Positions 8,521-15,551 of a stretch of 64,000 nucleotides of DNA are shown here, piece by piece. Each line of letters starts with the position of its first letter. The stretch's first letter is position 1. This DNA comes from an uncultured Clostridium sp. (GTDB taxonomy: Bacteria > Bacillota > Clostridia > Lachnospirales > Lachnospiraceae). The position numbers were made by a program, and so were the translations under genes. The notes beneath the pieces are model-generated. The model had not been told where the DNA came from. It saw only the letters and a list, made by a program, of their open reading frames with translations, and ran no database searches. The stretch covers positions 124,001 to 188,000 of the forward strand of contig CANPMS010000001.1 in assembly GCA_947575275.1 (NCBI GenBank). Direction: 5' to 3'.

Positions 8521-9144
8521 ATGTTATGTGAGCGTTGTAAAATCAGGGAAGCGAATGTTCAATATACAGAGATTGTGAACGGCGTTAAGACAGAGCACAA
8601 TTACTGCTCTCATTGTGCGAAAGAGCTGGACTTTGGTCCTTATTCGGCGATATTTGACAGTGAGTTTCCATTAGGGAAGCTTCTTTCGGGACTGCTTGGC
8701 GTGGGAGGTAATCATGAGGAGGAAAAAACCTGTCAGGTAGTATGCCCTGCCTGTGGTACCAGCTATGAAGAGTTTGTGAAGGACAGCCGTTTTGGATGTG
8801 CGGATTGTTATGGGGTCTTTGACCTTCTAATCAGCGATAAAATCAAGCAGCTTCAGGGAAATGATACTCATAAAGGGAAAAAACCCCTGTACTTTAGAAA
8901 CGGTGAGGGAATGCCGGGTCTGGATCATCTTTCCGAGGCGGCAGGAAGCGGAGCAGAGTCCGGAGAAACCGGGACAGATACAGAAAACGGGGCGGGCGCA
9001 GAGTCTGGCGTGAAGCATGTAAAGGAGCAGATTCACCTTCTTGATGTGAAGCTGAAAGAGGCCCTTAAGCGGGAGGAGTATGAGCTTGCCGCCCAGTGCA
9101 GAGATAAAATCAGAACATTGAGAGAGGAAATGGGAGAATGTTAA
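8521..9144 (+). CDS. mcsA: McsA, activator of McsB
   Basis: The 207-residue protein is the zinc-binding partner of the McsB arginine kinase. Two pairs of CxxC motifs are present at the N-terminus (C3/C6 and C29/C32) and a further CPAC...CADC group follows. The C-terminus has a UVR motif (LDVKLKEALKREEYELAAQCRDKI). A linker rich in Gly, Ala, Ser and Glu connects the two halves. The start at 8521 has GGAGG at 8511-8515. The gene overlaps mcsB by 7 bases, so translation of the pair is probably coupled. Confidence 0.93.
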   Translation: MLCERCKIREANVQYTEIVNGVKTEHNYCSHCAKELDFGPYSAIFDSEFPLGKLLSGLLGVGGNHEEEKTCQVVCPACGTSYEEFVKDSRFGCADCYGVFDLLISDKIKQLQGNDTHKGKKPLYFRNGEGMPGLDHLSEAAGSGAESGETGTDTENGAGAESGVKHVKEQIHLLDVKLKEALKREEYELAAQCRDKIRTLREEMGEC

Positions 9145-10172
9145 AATGGTTTGAGAAAGTGGATCGTGAGTATCCTGCAGTTATCAGCAGCAGGGTGCGA
9201 TTGACGAGAAACTGGGATGAATACGCATTTCCTTCCCGGCTCTCGGACAGTGACAGCAGGGAAGTGGTACGCCGTTTGGAGTATGGGCTTTGCGATTTAG
9301 GGAGATTTGACGGGAAGAATTATCAGTATGTTATGCTGGAGGAATTCAGTGAGCTTGACCGGAAGGCCCTTCGAGAGAGACGTGTGTTCAATCATACGAT
9401 TGCCAAAAAAAAGACTCCGGTGGGAATTATTCTGTCCGACGAGGAGGATACAGGAATCGTTCTGAATGGCACGGATCATATCCGACTGCAAATTCAAACT
9501 CCGGGGCTTCATTTAAATGAGCTGTGGGAGCGGGCGAATCGGCTGGATGATTATGTGAATGAGCGCTTCTCCTATGCTTATGATGAGAAGTATGGTTACC
9601 TGACCTCTTTTCCCACTAATGTGGGAACAGGAATGAGGGCATCGGTGATTCTTCATCTGCCTACCCTTTCCATGGGGAAAAAATTTGGAGGTCTTGTTAC
9701 AGAGATGGGACGTTTTGGCGCCTCTGTGAAGGGAGTCTACGGGGAGGGCAACGAGAATTATGGGGCGTTGTATGAGGTGAGCAACCAAAAAACCTTGGGT
9801 TTAAGCGAAAGGGAAATTGTAGATCTGGTTACAAAGGTGGCATTACAGCTTTCCGGGCAGGAGGCACAGGTGCGGAAGCTGGCATTGGAAAAGCATGGTC
9901 TTGAATGTGGTGATGAGGCATATAAGTCTTATGGTGTTTTGAAATATGCCAGGAGGCTTTCAGCGAAGGATGCCATGACGCTTCTGTCAAAGCTGATGTC
10001 GGGGTTGGAGAACGGAACCTTAAAGACGGCGGAGCCATGCGCGGTGTACCGATTGATGCTGGGAATTCAGCCGGCAAATCTGCAGAAGCTTTCTGAACGC
10101 CCGCTGGGGAAATCGGAGCTTGAGATGGCTCGCGCTTCTTATCTGCGGGCAGAGCTTCCAGAACTGATATAG
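9138..10172 (+). CDS. mcsB: McsB-like protein arginine kinase family member with altered active site
   Basis: The 344-residue protein belongs to the phosphagen-kinase fold family: ISSRVRLTRN at the start, then DHIRLQ, PTNVGTGMRASV, KGVYGEG and SNQKTLGLSE. Two normally conserved sites differ. The NEED motif, whose second Glu is the catalytic base in this family, reads N-G-T-D (residues 110-113). The reactive Cys before PTN is Phe158. Both changes are clear in the codons. Arginine phosphorylation may therefore be weak or absent, although the fold and phosphate-binding Arg residues remain. The gene sits between mcsA and clpC as usual; an adaptor role is possible. Confidence 0.88.
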   Translation: MLKWFEKVDREYPAVISSRVRLTRNWDEYAFPSRLSDSDSREVVRRLEYGLCDLGRFDGKNYQYVMLEEFSELDRKALRERRVFNHTIAKKKTPVGIILSDEEDTGIVLNGTDHIRLQIQTPGLHLNELWERANRLDDYVNERFSYAYDEKYGYLTSFPTNVGTGMRASVILHLPTLSMGKKFGGLVTEMGRFGASVKGVYGEGNENYGALYEVSNQKTLGLSEREIVDLVTKVALQLSGQEAQVRKLALEKHGLECGDEAYKSYGVLKYARRLSAKDAMTLLSKLMSGLENGTLKTAEPCAVYRLMLGIQPANLQKLSERPLGKSELEMARASYLRAELPELI

Positions 10173-10192
10173 ACAACGAGGAGGGATGACTG

Positions 10193-12655
10193 ATGATAGA
10201 GAAAGATCATTTTACAGAACAGGCGTGGGAGGCTCTCAGACTCGCCGCAGAGTCGGCGCAGGAGCTGGGGCATAATTATGTGGGAACCGAGCACCTGTTG
10301 ATCGGACTTTTGCAGGAAGAGACCGGTGTGGCTGCACGGGTGCTTGAGTCCTGCGGAGTGAAGACGGAGAAGGTGATAGAGCTGATTCGCCAGCTGATTT
10401 ATCCCAATCAGTCTACGGCGACGGTGGGTCAGACCTCTTATACTCCCAGCGCGGTCCGTGTGCTGAATCAGAGTTACCGGGAGGCAGTGCGCTTTAAAGC
10501 GCCCTTAATCGGGACGGAGCATCTTCTGATTGCCATAATTCGGGAGAGCGACTGTGTGGCGGTCCGCCTGTTAAATACTCTGGATGTGAGTCTTCAGAAG
10601 GTGTATATTGATTTGTGCTCTGCCATGGGCGAAGACGGAACAGCCGGACGTGAGGAGATTTCCCAGGGACGCTCCGGAAAGGGGGCGGCAACGCCTACGC
10701 TCAACAGTTACAGCCGCGATTTGACGGCGCTGGCGCGGGAGGGAAAGCTGGATCCGGTTATCGGCCGTGAGAGTGAAATTCAGCGTGTAATTCAGATTTT
10801 AAGCAGGAGGACAAAAAATAATCCCTGTTTGATTGGCGAACCGGGCGTTGGAAAGACGGCTGTGGTGGAAGGACTGGCACAGATGCTTTCAGCGGGAGAG
10901 GTGCCGGAAGTGATTGCCGGGAAGCGGGTGATGACACTGGATTTGTCGGGTATGGTTGCCGGCTCCAAGTACAGGGGAGAATTTGAAGAGAGGATTAAGA
11001 AGGTGCTTTCGGAGGTGAAAGCGGATGGAAACGTTCTGCTGTTTATCGATGAAATTCACACTATCATCGGTGCAGGCGGTGCGGAGGGGGCTATTGATGC
11101 TTCTAATATCCTAAAGCCGTCTCTGGCAAGAGGAGAGATCCAATTGATTGGAGCAACGACGATTGAGGAGTATCGGAAATATATTGAGAAGGACGCGGCA
11201 TTGGAGAGAAGGTTCCAGCCGGTGACGGTGGAGGAGCCTCTGGAGGATCAGACGATTGAAATATTAAAGGGGCTGCGCCCACGTTATGAAGAGCATCACA
11301 GAGTGACGATTACAGATGAAGCCCTCACAGCGGCTGTACGGTTGTCAGCCCGTTATATTAACGACCGTTTTCTGCCTGATAAGGCGATTGATTTGATTGA
11401 TGAGGCTTCATCCAGGATGCGCTTAACCTCTTTTGTGGAGCCGGTGGAAATCAAGGAGCTGGAGGCTGACATCGAGAAGCTGGAGCTTCAGAAGGAGAAT
11501 GCGATTAAGGCAGAGGCTTACGAGAAGGCCGGTGATATTAAGAAGAAACAGGAGAAGAAGCGGGAGAAAATTGCCAAGGTTCGGGAAAAATGGCAGAAGG
11601 AGAAGAACTCTCGCAAGCTGGTTGTGGATGAGGGAGAAGTCGCTGACGTGGTGTCAGGCTGGACTAAAATTCCGGTTAGGAAGCTGGAGGAGGAGGAGTC
11701 AGAGCGGCTAAGAAAGCTGGAGAATATCCTTCATGAGCGCGTGGTTGGTCAGGAGGAGGCGGTGTCTGCCGTAGCAAAAGCAATTCGCCGTGGCCGGGTA
11801 GGGCTTAAGGATCCGAAGCGTCCGATTGGTTCCTTCCTGTTCCTGGGACCTACCGGAGTGGGGAAGACAGAGCTGTGCAAGGCTTTGGCTGAGGCGATGT
11901 TTGGGACGGAAAATGCCCTGATTCGTGTTGATATGTCCGAGTATATGGAGAAGCACAGCGTCTCCAAAATGATTGGCTCGCCTCCTGGATATGTGGGATA
12001 TGAGGAGGGAGGACAGCTCAGTGAGAAGGTCAGGAGAAATCCCTACTCGGTGATTCTTTTTGACGAGATTGAGAAGGCCCATCCTGATGTGTTTAATATT
12101 CTTCTTCAGGTTCTGGACGACGGACATATCACAGATGCCCAGGGCAGGAAGATTGATTTTAAGAACACAATTCTGATTATGACTTCTAATGCGGGCGCTG
12201 AGAATATCGTTTCTCCCAAGCGATTGGGCTTTGCATCAAACGATGATGTAAAAGAGCGCTATAAATTTATGAAGGATCGTGTGATGGACGAGGTAAAGCG
12301 CCTGTTCAAGCCGGAATTTTTAAACCGGATTGATGAGGTTATCGTGTTCCATCAGCTGACCAGGGAAGATATGAAGAAGATTGTGGAGATTATGCTGACT
12401 TCTATCTGTAAACGGACAATCCGCCAGATGAATCTGCATCTTACGCTGGATGAGTCAACAAAGGAATTCCTGGTGGAGAAGGGCTACGATGAAAAATATG
12501 GTGCAAGGCCGCTCCGCCGTGCGATCCAGAACCTTTTAGAGGACAGGCTGGCGGAGGCTTTGCTGGATGGAACGGTTCATGCAGGCGATGAGGTGGTGGT
12601 GAGCCGTGAGGGAGACGGTCTGAAATTTTTAACCGCTGAGTCTATAAAATGCTAG
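10193..12655 (+). CDS. clpC: ClpC AAA+ unfoldase
   Basis: The 820-residue protein is the unfoldase that feeds ClpP. Two N-terminal Clp repeats cover about residues 1-145. The first AAA+ module has Walker A GEPGVGKT (215-222) and the second GPTGVGKT (552-559). Between them lies a UVR-like middle domain with a Lys/Glu-rich coiled coil ([20 protein letters not shown]). The C-terminal D2-small domain is complete ([11 protein letters not shown]). GAGGAGGG is positioned for the start at 10193. Its usual partners McsA and McsB are encoded upstream; clpP is about 49 kb downstream. Confidence 0.96.
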   Translation: MIEKDHFTEQAWEALRLAAESAQELGHNYVGTEHLLIGLLQEETGVAARVLESCGVKTEKVIELIRQLIYPNQSTATVGQTSYTPSAVRVLNQSYREAVRFKAPLIGTEHLLIAIIRESDCVAVRLLNTLDVSLQKVYIDLCSAMGEDGTAGREEISQGRSGKGAATPTLNSYSRDLTALAREGKLDPVIGRESEIQRVIQILSRRTKNNPCLIGEPGVGKTAVVEGLAQMLSAGEVPEVIAGKRVMTLDLSGMVAGSKYRGEFEERIKKVLSEVKADGNVLLFIDEIHTIIGAGGAEGAIDASNILKPSLARGEIQLIGATTIEEYRKYIEKDAALERRFQPVTVEEPLEDQTIEILKGLRPRYEEHHRVTITDEALTAAVRLSARYINDRFLPDKAIDLIDEASSRMRLTSFVEPVEIKELEADIEKLELQKENAIKAEAYEKAGDIKKKQEKKREKIAKVREKWQKEKNSRKLVVDEGEVADVVSGWTKIPVRKLEEEESERLRKLENILHERVVGQEEAVSAVAKAIRRGRVGLKDPKRPIGSFLFLGPTGVGKTELCKALAEAMFGTENALIRVDMSEYMEKHSVSKMIGSPPGYVGYEEGGQLSEKVRRNPYSVILFDEIEKAHPDVFNILLQVLDDGHITDAQGRKIDFKNTILIMTSNAGAENIVSPKRLGFASNDDVKERYKFMKDRVMDEVKRLFKPEFLNRIDEVIVFHQLTREDMKKIVEIMLTSICKRTIRQMNLHLTLDESTKEFLVEKGYDEKYGARPLRRAIQNLLEDRLAEALLDGTVHAGDEVVVSREGDGLKFLTAESIKC

Positions 12656-12691
12656 ATTAACCGCTGTAAATATTATATAATTATTATGATG

Positions 12692-12714
12692 CCGGACGGG
12701 AGAGTCCCGTCCGG
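12692..12714 (+). other. GC-rich hairpin after clpC without a T-run
   Basis: A perfect 10-bp stem (CCGGACGGGA / TCCCGTCCGG) has a 3-base loop, but neither strand has a T-run behind it. It may protect the 3' end of the clpC mRNA or act as a weak terminator. Confidence 0.6.
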
Positions 12715-12760
12715 AAGGAATCACGAAACCAACTAAAATTACATCAGGAGGGCAATGGAT

Positions 12761-13174
12761 ATGCCAGTGATTGAATCGTTAATACAGACAGAGAATGACG
12801 GAACCATCAGCTTTGGAAATTATAAGCTGGCTGCTAAAACAAAGCTTCAGGATTTTGAGTATGCAGGTGATTTATATAAAATTAAAACCTATTATGAGAT
12901 TACCAAGCTGGAGCGCAATGGTTCTTTAGTGTATGAGTCCGTGCCGGGTACAGCGGTAGGGCATTTCACTGTGAACCATGATGGAGTGAGTTTTATGGTG
13001 GAGGGTGAGAAGGATGCCCAGATTACAATCCAGCTGGAGGATGACGCTGAGTATGAGGTGTTTGTGGATGATATTGCCGTGGGAGGAATGAAAACCAATA
13101 TGAGCGGCAAGCTGGCGGTCAGCGTAGAATTAAATCAGGGTGTGGCCAGCTGTGTGAGAGTTGTGAAACGGTAA
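12761..13174 (+). CDS. Conserved small protein of unknown function (clostridial 'endosialidase'-annotated family)
   Basis: The 137-residue protein has no signal peptide or membrane segment. It contains a pattern I recognise from small clostridial proteins often labelled endosialidase (GTISFGNY, DFEYAGDLYKIKTY, YESVPGTAV, YEVFVDDI). Nothing in the sequence supports a sialidase activity, so I treat the function as unknown. The predicted structure is probably mostly beta strands. I start at 12761, 9 bases after AGGAGGG; another ATG at 12755 is too close to that site. radA follows after 14 bases and may be co-transcribed. Confidence 0.7.
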   Translation: MPVIESLIQTENDGTISFGNYKLAAKTKLQDFEYAGDLYKIKTYYEITKLERNGSLVYESVPGTAVGHFTVNHDGVSFMVEGEKDAQITIQLEDDAEYEVFVDDIAVGGMKTNMSGKLAVSVELNQGVASCVRVVKR

Positions 13175-13188
13175 GGCAGGGATTACAT

Positions 13189-14556
13189 ATGGCGAAAGCG
13201 AAGGCGACCGCATTTTTCTGCAAGGAGTGCGGATATGAGTCCGGTAAATGGCTGGGGCAGTGTCCTGCCTGTAAAGAATGGAATACCATGGTGGAGGAGC
13301 CGACGGCAAAGCGGGAGGCGTCAGGACGTGCCGGGGGCGGAGTCCGCAGAGTGGAAAAGCCGGTAAAGCTGGACGAGGTGTCTTTAGAGGAGCAGGATCG
13401 GATAGCCACGGGATACCCGGAGCTGGACAGAGTGCTGGGGAGCGGCATCGTTGCCGGCTCCCTGGTTTTGGTTGGAGGTGACCCAGGGATCGGAAAATCC
13501 ACCCTGCTTTTGCAGGTATGCCGGAATCTGGCGTCTGCAAAACACAGAGTCCTTTACATTTCCGGGGAGGAATCTCTAAAGCAGATTAAGATGCGGGCCA
13601 ACCGAATCGGTACGATTTTTGGGGAGCTGTTTTTTCTCTGTGAGACAAATCTTGACAGGATTGAGGAGTCTATCTGCTCAGTGAAGCCGGAGATCGTGAT
13701 TATTGATTCGATTCAAACCATGTACCATGAGAATGTGGCCTCTGCTCCGGGGAGTGTCAGTCAGGTACGGGAATCCACCAATATCCTGATGCAGCTTGCA
13801 AAAGGGTTGGGGATAGCCATTTTTATTGTGGGACATGTGACGAAAGAGGGGGTAGTGGCAGGCCCCCGCGTGCTGGAGCATATGGTAGATACGGTGCTGT
13901 ACTTTGAGGGAGAGAGAAATGCCTCCTACCGCATTCTGCGGGGGGTCAAAAACAGGTTTGGCTCTACCAACGAGATTGGTGTATTTGAGATGCGGGAACA
14001 GGGGCTTGCGGAGGTGCAGAATCCATCGGAGTATCTTCTCAGCGGAAGACCGGAGGAGGCATCTGGAGCGGTGGTTGCGTGTTCGATTGAAGGAACGCGC
14101 CCAATTCTTCTCGAGGTGCAGGCGTTGGTGACCCAGACAAATTTTGGCATGCCAAGGCGGACAGCGGCGGGAACCGACTATAACCGTGTCAATCTTTTAA
14201 TGGCGGTTCTGGAGAAAAGATGCCGGTATGAGATGTCCCGGTACGATGCCTATGTGAATATTGCCGGGGGAGTGCGTATGAATGAGCCGGCGTTGGATTT
14301 GGCAATCGTGATGGCGCTGGTATCCAGCATGAAAGACAGACCGGTCAATCCCAAATGTATTGTATTCGGTGAGGTGGGGCTGTCCGGTGAAGTACGGGCT
14401 GTGTCCATGGCGGAGCAGAGGGTGAATGAGGCAATTAAGCTGGGATTTGAGGCATGTGTTCTTCCTCAGGTGTGTCTTGATAAAATGAGGAGGATGGATA
14501 AGATTGCGCTCTATGGCGTCAGCAATGTGAGGGAGGCCATTGGGCTTATTCGGTAA
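13189..14556 (+). CDS. radA: DNA repair protein RadA
   Basis: The 455-residue protein is the RecA-like helicase that extends D-loops in recombination. It has an N-terminal zinc finger (C11, C14, C25, C28), a Walker A motif GGDPGIGKST (96-105), the RadA signature KNRFGSTNEIG, and a C-terminal Lon-protease-like domain ending in EAIGLIR. Length and domain order are those of the family. Confidence 0.97.
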   Translation: MAKAKATAFFCKECGYESGKWLGQCPACKEWNTMVEEPTAKREASGRAGGGVRRVEKPVKLDEVSLEEQDRIATGYPELDRVLGSGIVAGSLVLVGGDPGIGKSTLLLQVCRNLASAKHRVLYISGEESLKQIKMRANRIGTIFGELFFLCETNLDRIEESICSVKPEIVIIDSIQTMYHENVASAPGSVSQVRESTNILMQLAKGLGIAIFIVGHVTKEGVVAGPRVLEHMVDTVLYFEGERNASYRILRGVKNRFGSTNEIGVFEMREQGLAEVQNPSEYLLSGRPEEASGAVVACSIEGTRPILLEVQALVTQTNFGMPRRTAAGTDYNRVNLLMAVLEKRCRYEMSRYDAYVNIAGGVRMNEPALDLAIVMALVSSMKDRPVNPKCIVFGEVGLSGEVRAVSMAEQRVNEAIKLGFEACVLPQVCLDKMRRMDKIALYGVSNVREAIGLIR

Positions 14557-14590
14557 AAGTTTTAGTGAAAGCATAAATTTGAGAAATTTA

Positions 14591-14619
14591 TTGACACAAA
14601 AAATAGAATGTGGTATTAT
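14591..14619 (+). promoter_or_regulatory. Promoter of tRNA-Trp
   Basis: TTGACA (14591-14596) and TATTAT (14614-14619) are separated by 17 bases and lie 32 bases before the tRNA. Confidence 0.8.
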
Positions 14620-14651
14620 AACCAAGTGCTTTGGGCACAATTATAATCCGT

Positions 14652-14722
14652 AGGGGAATAGTTCAATGGCAGAGCTGCGGTCTCCAAAACCGTCGATGGG
14701 GGTTCGAATCCCTCTTCCCCTG
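14652..14722 (+). tRNA. tRNA-Trp (CCA)
   Basis: A full cloverleaf is visible. The acceptor stem pairs AGGGGAA with TTCCCCT, the anticodon loop is CTCCAAA giving anticodon CCA, and the T arm contains GGTTCGAATCC. The discriminator is G and the 3' CCA is not encoded. Confidence 0.96.
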
Positions 14723-14745
14723 TTTTGAGAAGAATGTGAAGAGTT

Positions 14746-14774
14746 CCTGAGGTGTATAATCCTCAGGATTTTTT
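14746..14774 (+). terminator. Intrinsic terminator after tRNA-Trp
   Basis: CCTGAGG (14746-14752) pairs with CCTCAGG (14761-14767) around an 8-base loop and is followed by ATTTTTT. Confidence 0.85.
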
Positions 14775-14775
14775 A

Positions 14776-14807
14776 CTTTATAGGAAATTGCGTCCTATAA
14801 AGCAAAA
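14776..14807. repeat. Hairpin whose 3' half recurs at 37929
   Basis: CTTTATAGGA (14776-14785) and TCCTATAAAG (14793-14802) form a perfect 10-bp stem with a 7-base loop. The 17 bases 14791-14807 (CGTCCTATAAAGCAAAA) recur exactly at 37929-37945, also just after a terminator hairpin. Confidence 0.65.
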
Positions 14808-14844
14808 CCCTCCGGGGGATGCACACTTTGCGCTCAGGGAAAAT

Positions 14845-14860
14845 GGTTGCTGTGGCAACC
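14845..14860. repeat. Short hairpin in the repeat cluster
   Basis: GGTTGC (14845-14850) pairs with GCAACC (14855-14860) around TGTG. It sits between the two larger palindromes of the same gap. Confidence 0.5.
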
Positions 14861-14863
14861 GCG

Positions 14864-14902
14864 CTCCGGCGCGAGAGTCCGGCAAGCCGGACTCTTTGTT
14901 CT
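14864..14902. repeat. Intergenic hairpin repeat, copy 1
   Basis: The stem AGAGTCCGGC/GCCGGACTCT (14874-14883 with 14886-14895) is followed by TTGTTCT. The 29 bases 14874-14902 are identical to 59278-59306, and the preceding CTCCGGCG is also shared. It has the form of a terminator and may be a dispersed repeat in this genome. Confidence 0.75.
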
Positions 14903-15167
14903 GCACTAAGATTAAGCTGCTATTTTTTTAAAATTGATGATATTAAGGGGAGTACAGCAGGAAAAAACCGGCAATTTTTATAAAAGTAAAACAAGAAGGA
15001 GTTTTAAATTTGAAAAATTGTGGAGGATTGGGGGTAAGTCAGCTTACAACATGGAAAAACTATCCATAAAAAATATGAGATGGTAACACAAAGCGGAATT
15101 TGACATTGAAAATAAAAAGTGATATATCTATTTCAATACAGCAATTTGTTTTTATAAAGGAGTTGTG

Positions 15168-15416
15168 ATGACTATGAAGGAACGGAAGATTAGGCTGACA
15201 ACAGTTGATAAGGCAAAAGTGTTTGTGTCGGAAGCAATGAAATGCAATTTTGATATTGATGTCTATTATAATCATGTTATTATTGACGCAAAGTCCATAC
15301 TGGGCGTACTGAGCCTTGATTTGACGAAAGAGCTAAGCGTCAGGATGTATGGTGAGAATAAGGAATTTGAGGCTTTTCTGGATACGCTCTGTAAGGAGGG
15401 AAAACGGATCGCGTAA
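15168..15416 (+). CDS. HPr-like protein lacking the active-site His
   Basis: The 82-residue protein has the HPr fold pattern: the second half matches HPr well (IIDAKSILGVLSL), including the Ser (S43 here) that corresponds to the HPr-kinase target Ser46. The loop with the phosphorylated His15 is missing; the sequence reads TTVDKAKVFV where HPr has GIHARPA. It should not act in PTS phosphotransfer and might be regulatory, as Crh is in Bacillus. I chose the ATG at 15168, 6 bases behind AAAGGAG; GTG at 15165 and ATG at 15174 are alternatives. It appears to be a single-gene unit closed by a terminator. Confidence 0.78.
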   Translation: MTMKERKIRLTTVDKAKVFVSEAMKCNFDIDVYYNHVIIDAKSILGVLSLDLTKELSVRMYGENKEFEAFLDTLCKEGKRIA

Positions 15417-15454
15417 GGGGAGTGTAGGAAGAAAACAGAATAGGGATAGAAGAT

Positions 15455-15494
15455 GCGGCGGGCAGTGCAGGATTGCACTTGTCCGCTGCTTTTG
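15455..15494 (+). terminator. Terminator of the HPr-like gene
   Basis: A 15-16-bp imperfect stem (15455-15469 with 15474-15489; several G-T pairs and one bulge) has a GGAT loop and is followed by TTTTG. Confidence 0.7.
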
Positions 15495-15507
15495 TCTGTA
15501 TTATAAT
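15479..15507 (+). promoter_or_regulatory. Possible promoter of the helicase operon
   Basis: TTGTCC (15479-15484) and TATAAT (15502-15507) are 17 bases apart. The -35 box overlaps the arm of the preceding terminator. The -10 match is exact and the -35 match is partial. Confidence 0.5.
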
Positions 15508-15551
15508 ATAAAGACATTATGGGAGACAGGTGGGACAGAGAAGGTACAGAT

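Larger units (their letters stand above)
14723..15167. other. 445-base intergenic region with palindromes and no gene
   Basis: The first 180 bases hold a terminator and a cluster of hairpins and repeats listed separately. From about 14903 to 15150 the sequence is AT-rich with no convincing open frame, tRNA or riboswitch. The last bases carry the ribosome-binding site of the HPr-like gene. Confidence 0.7.
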
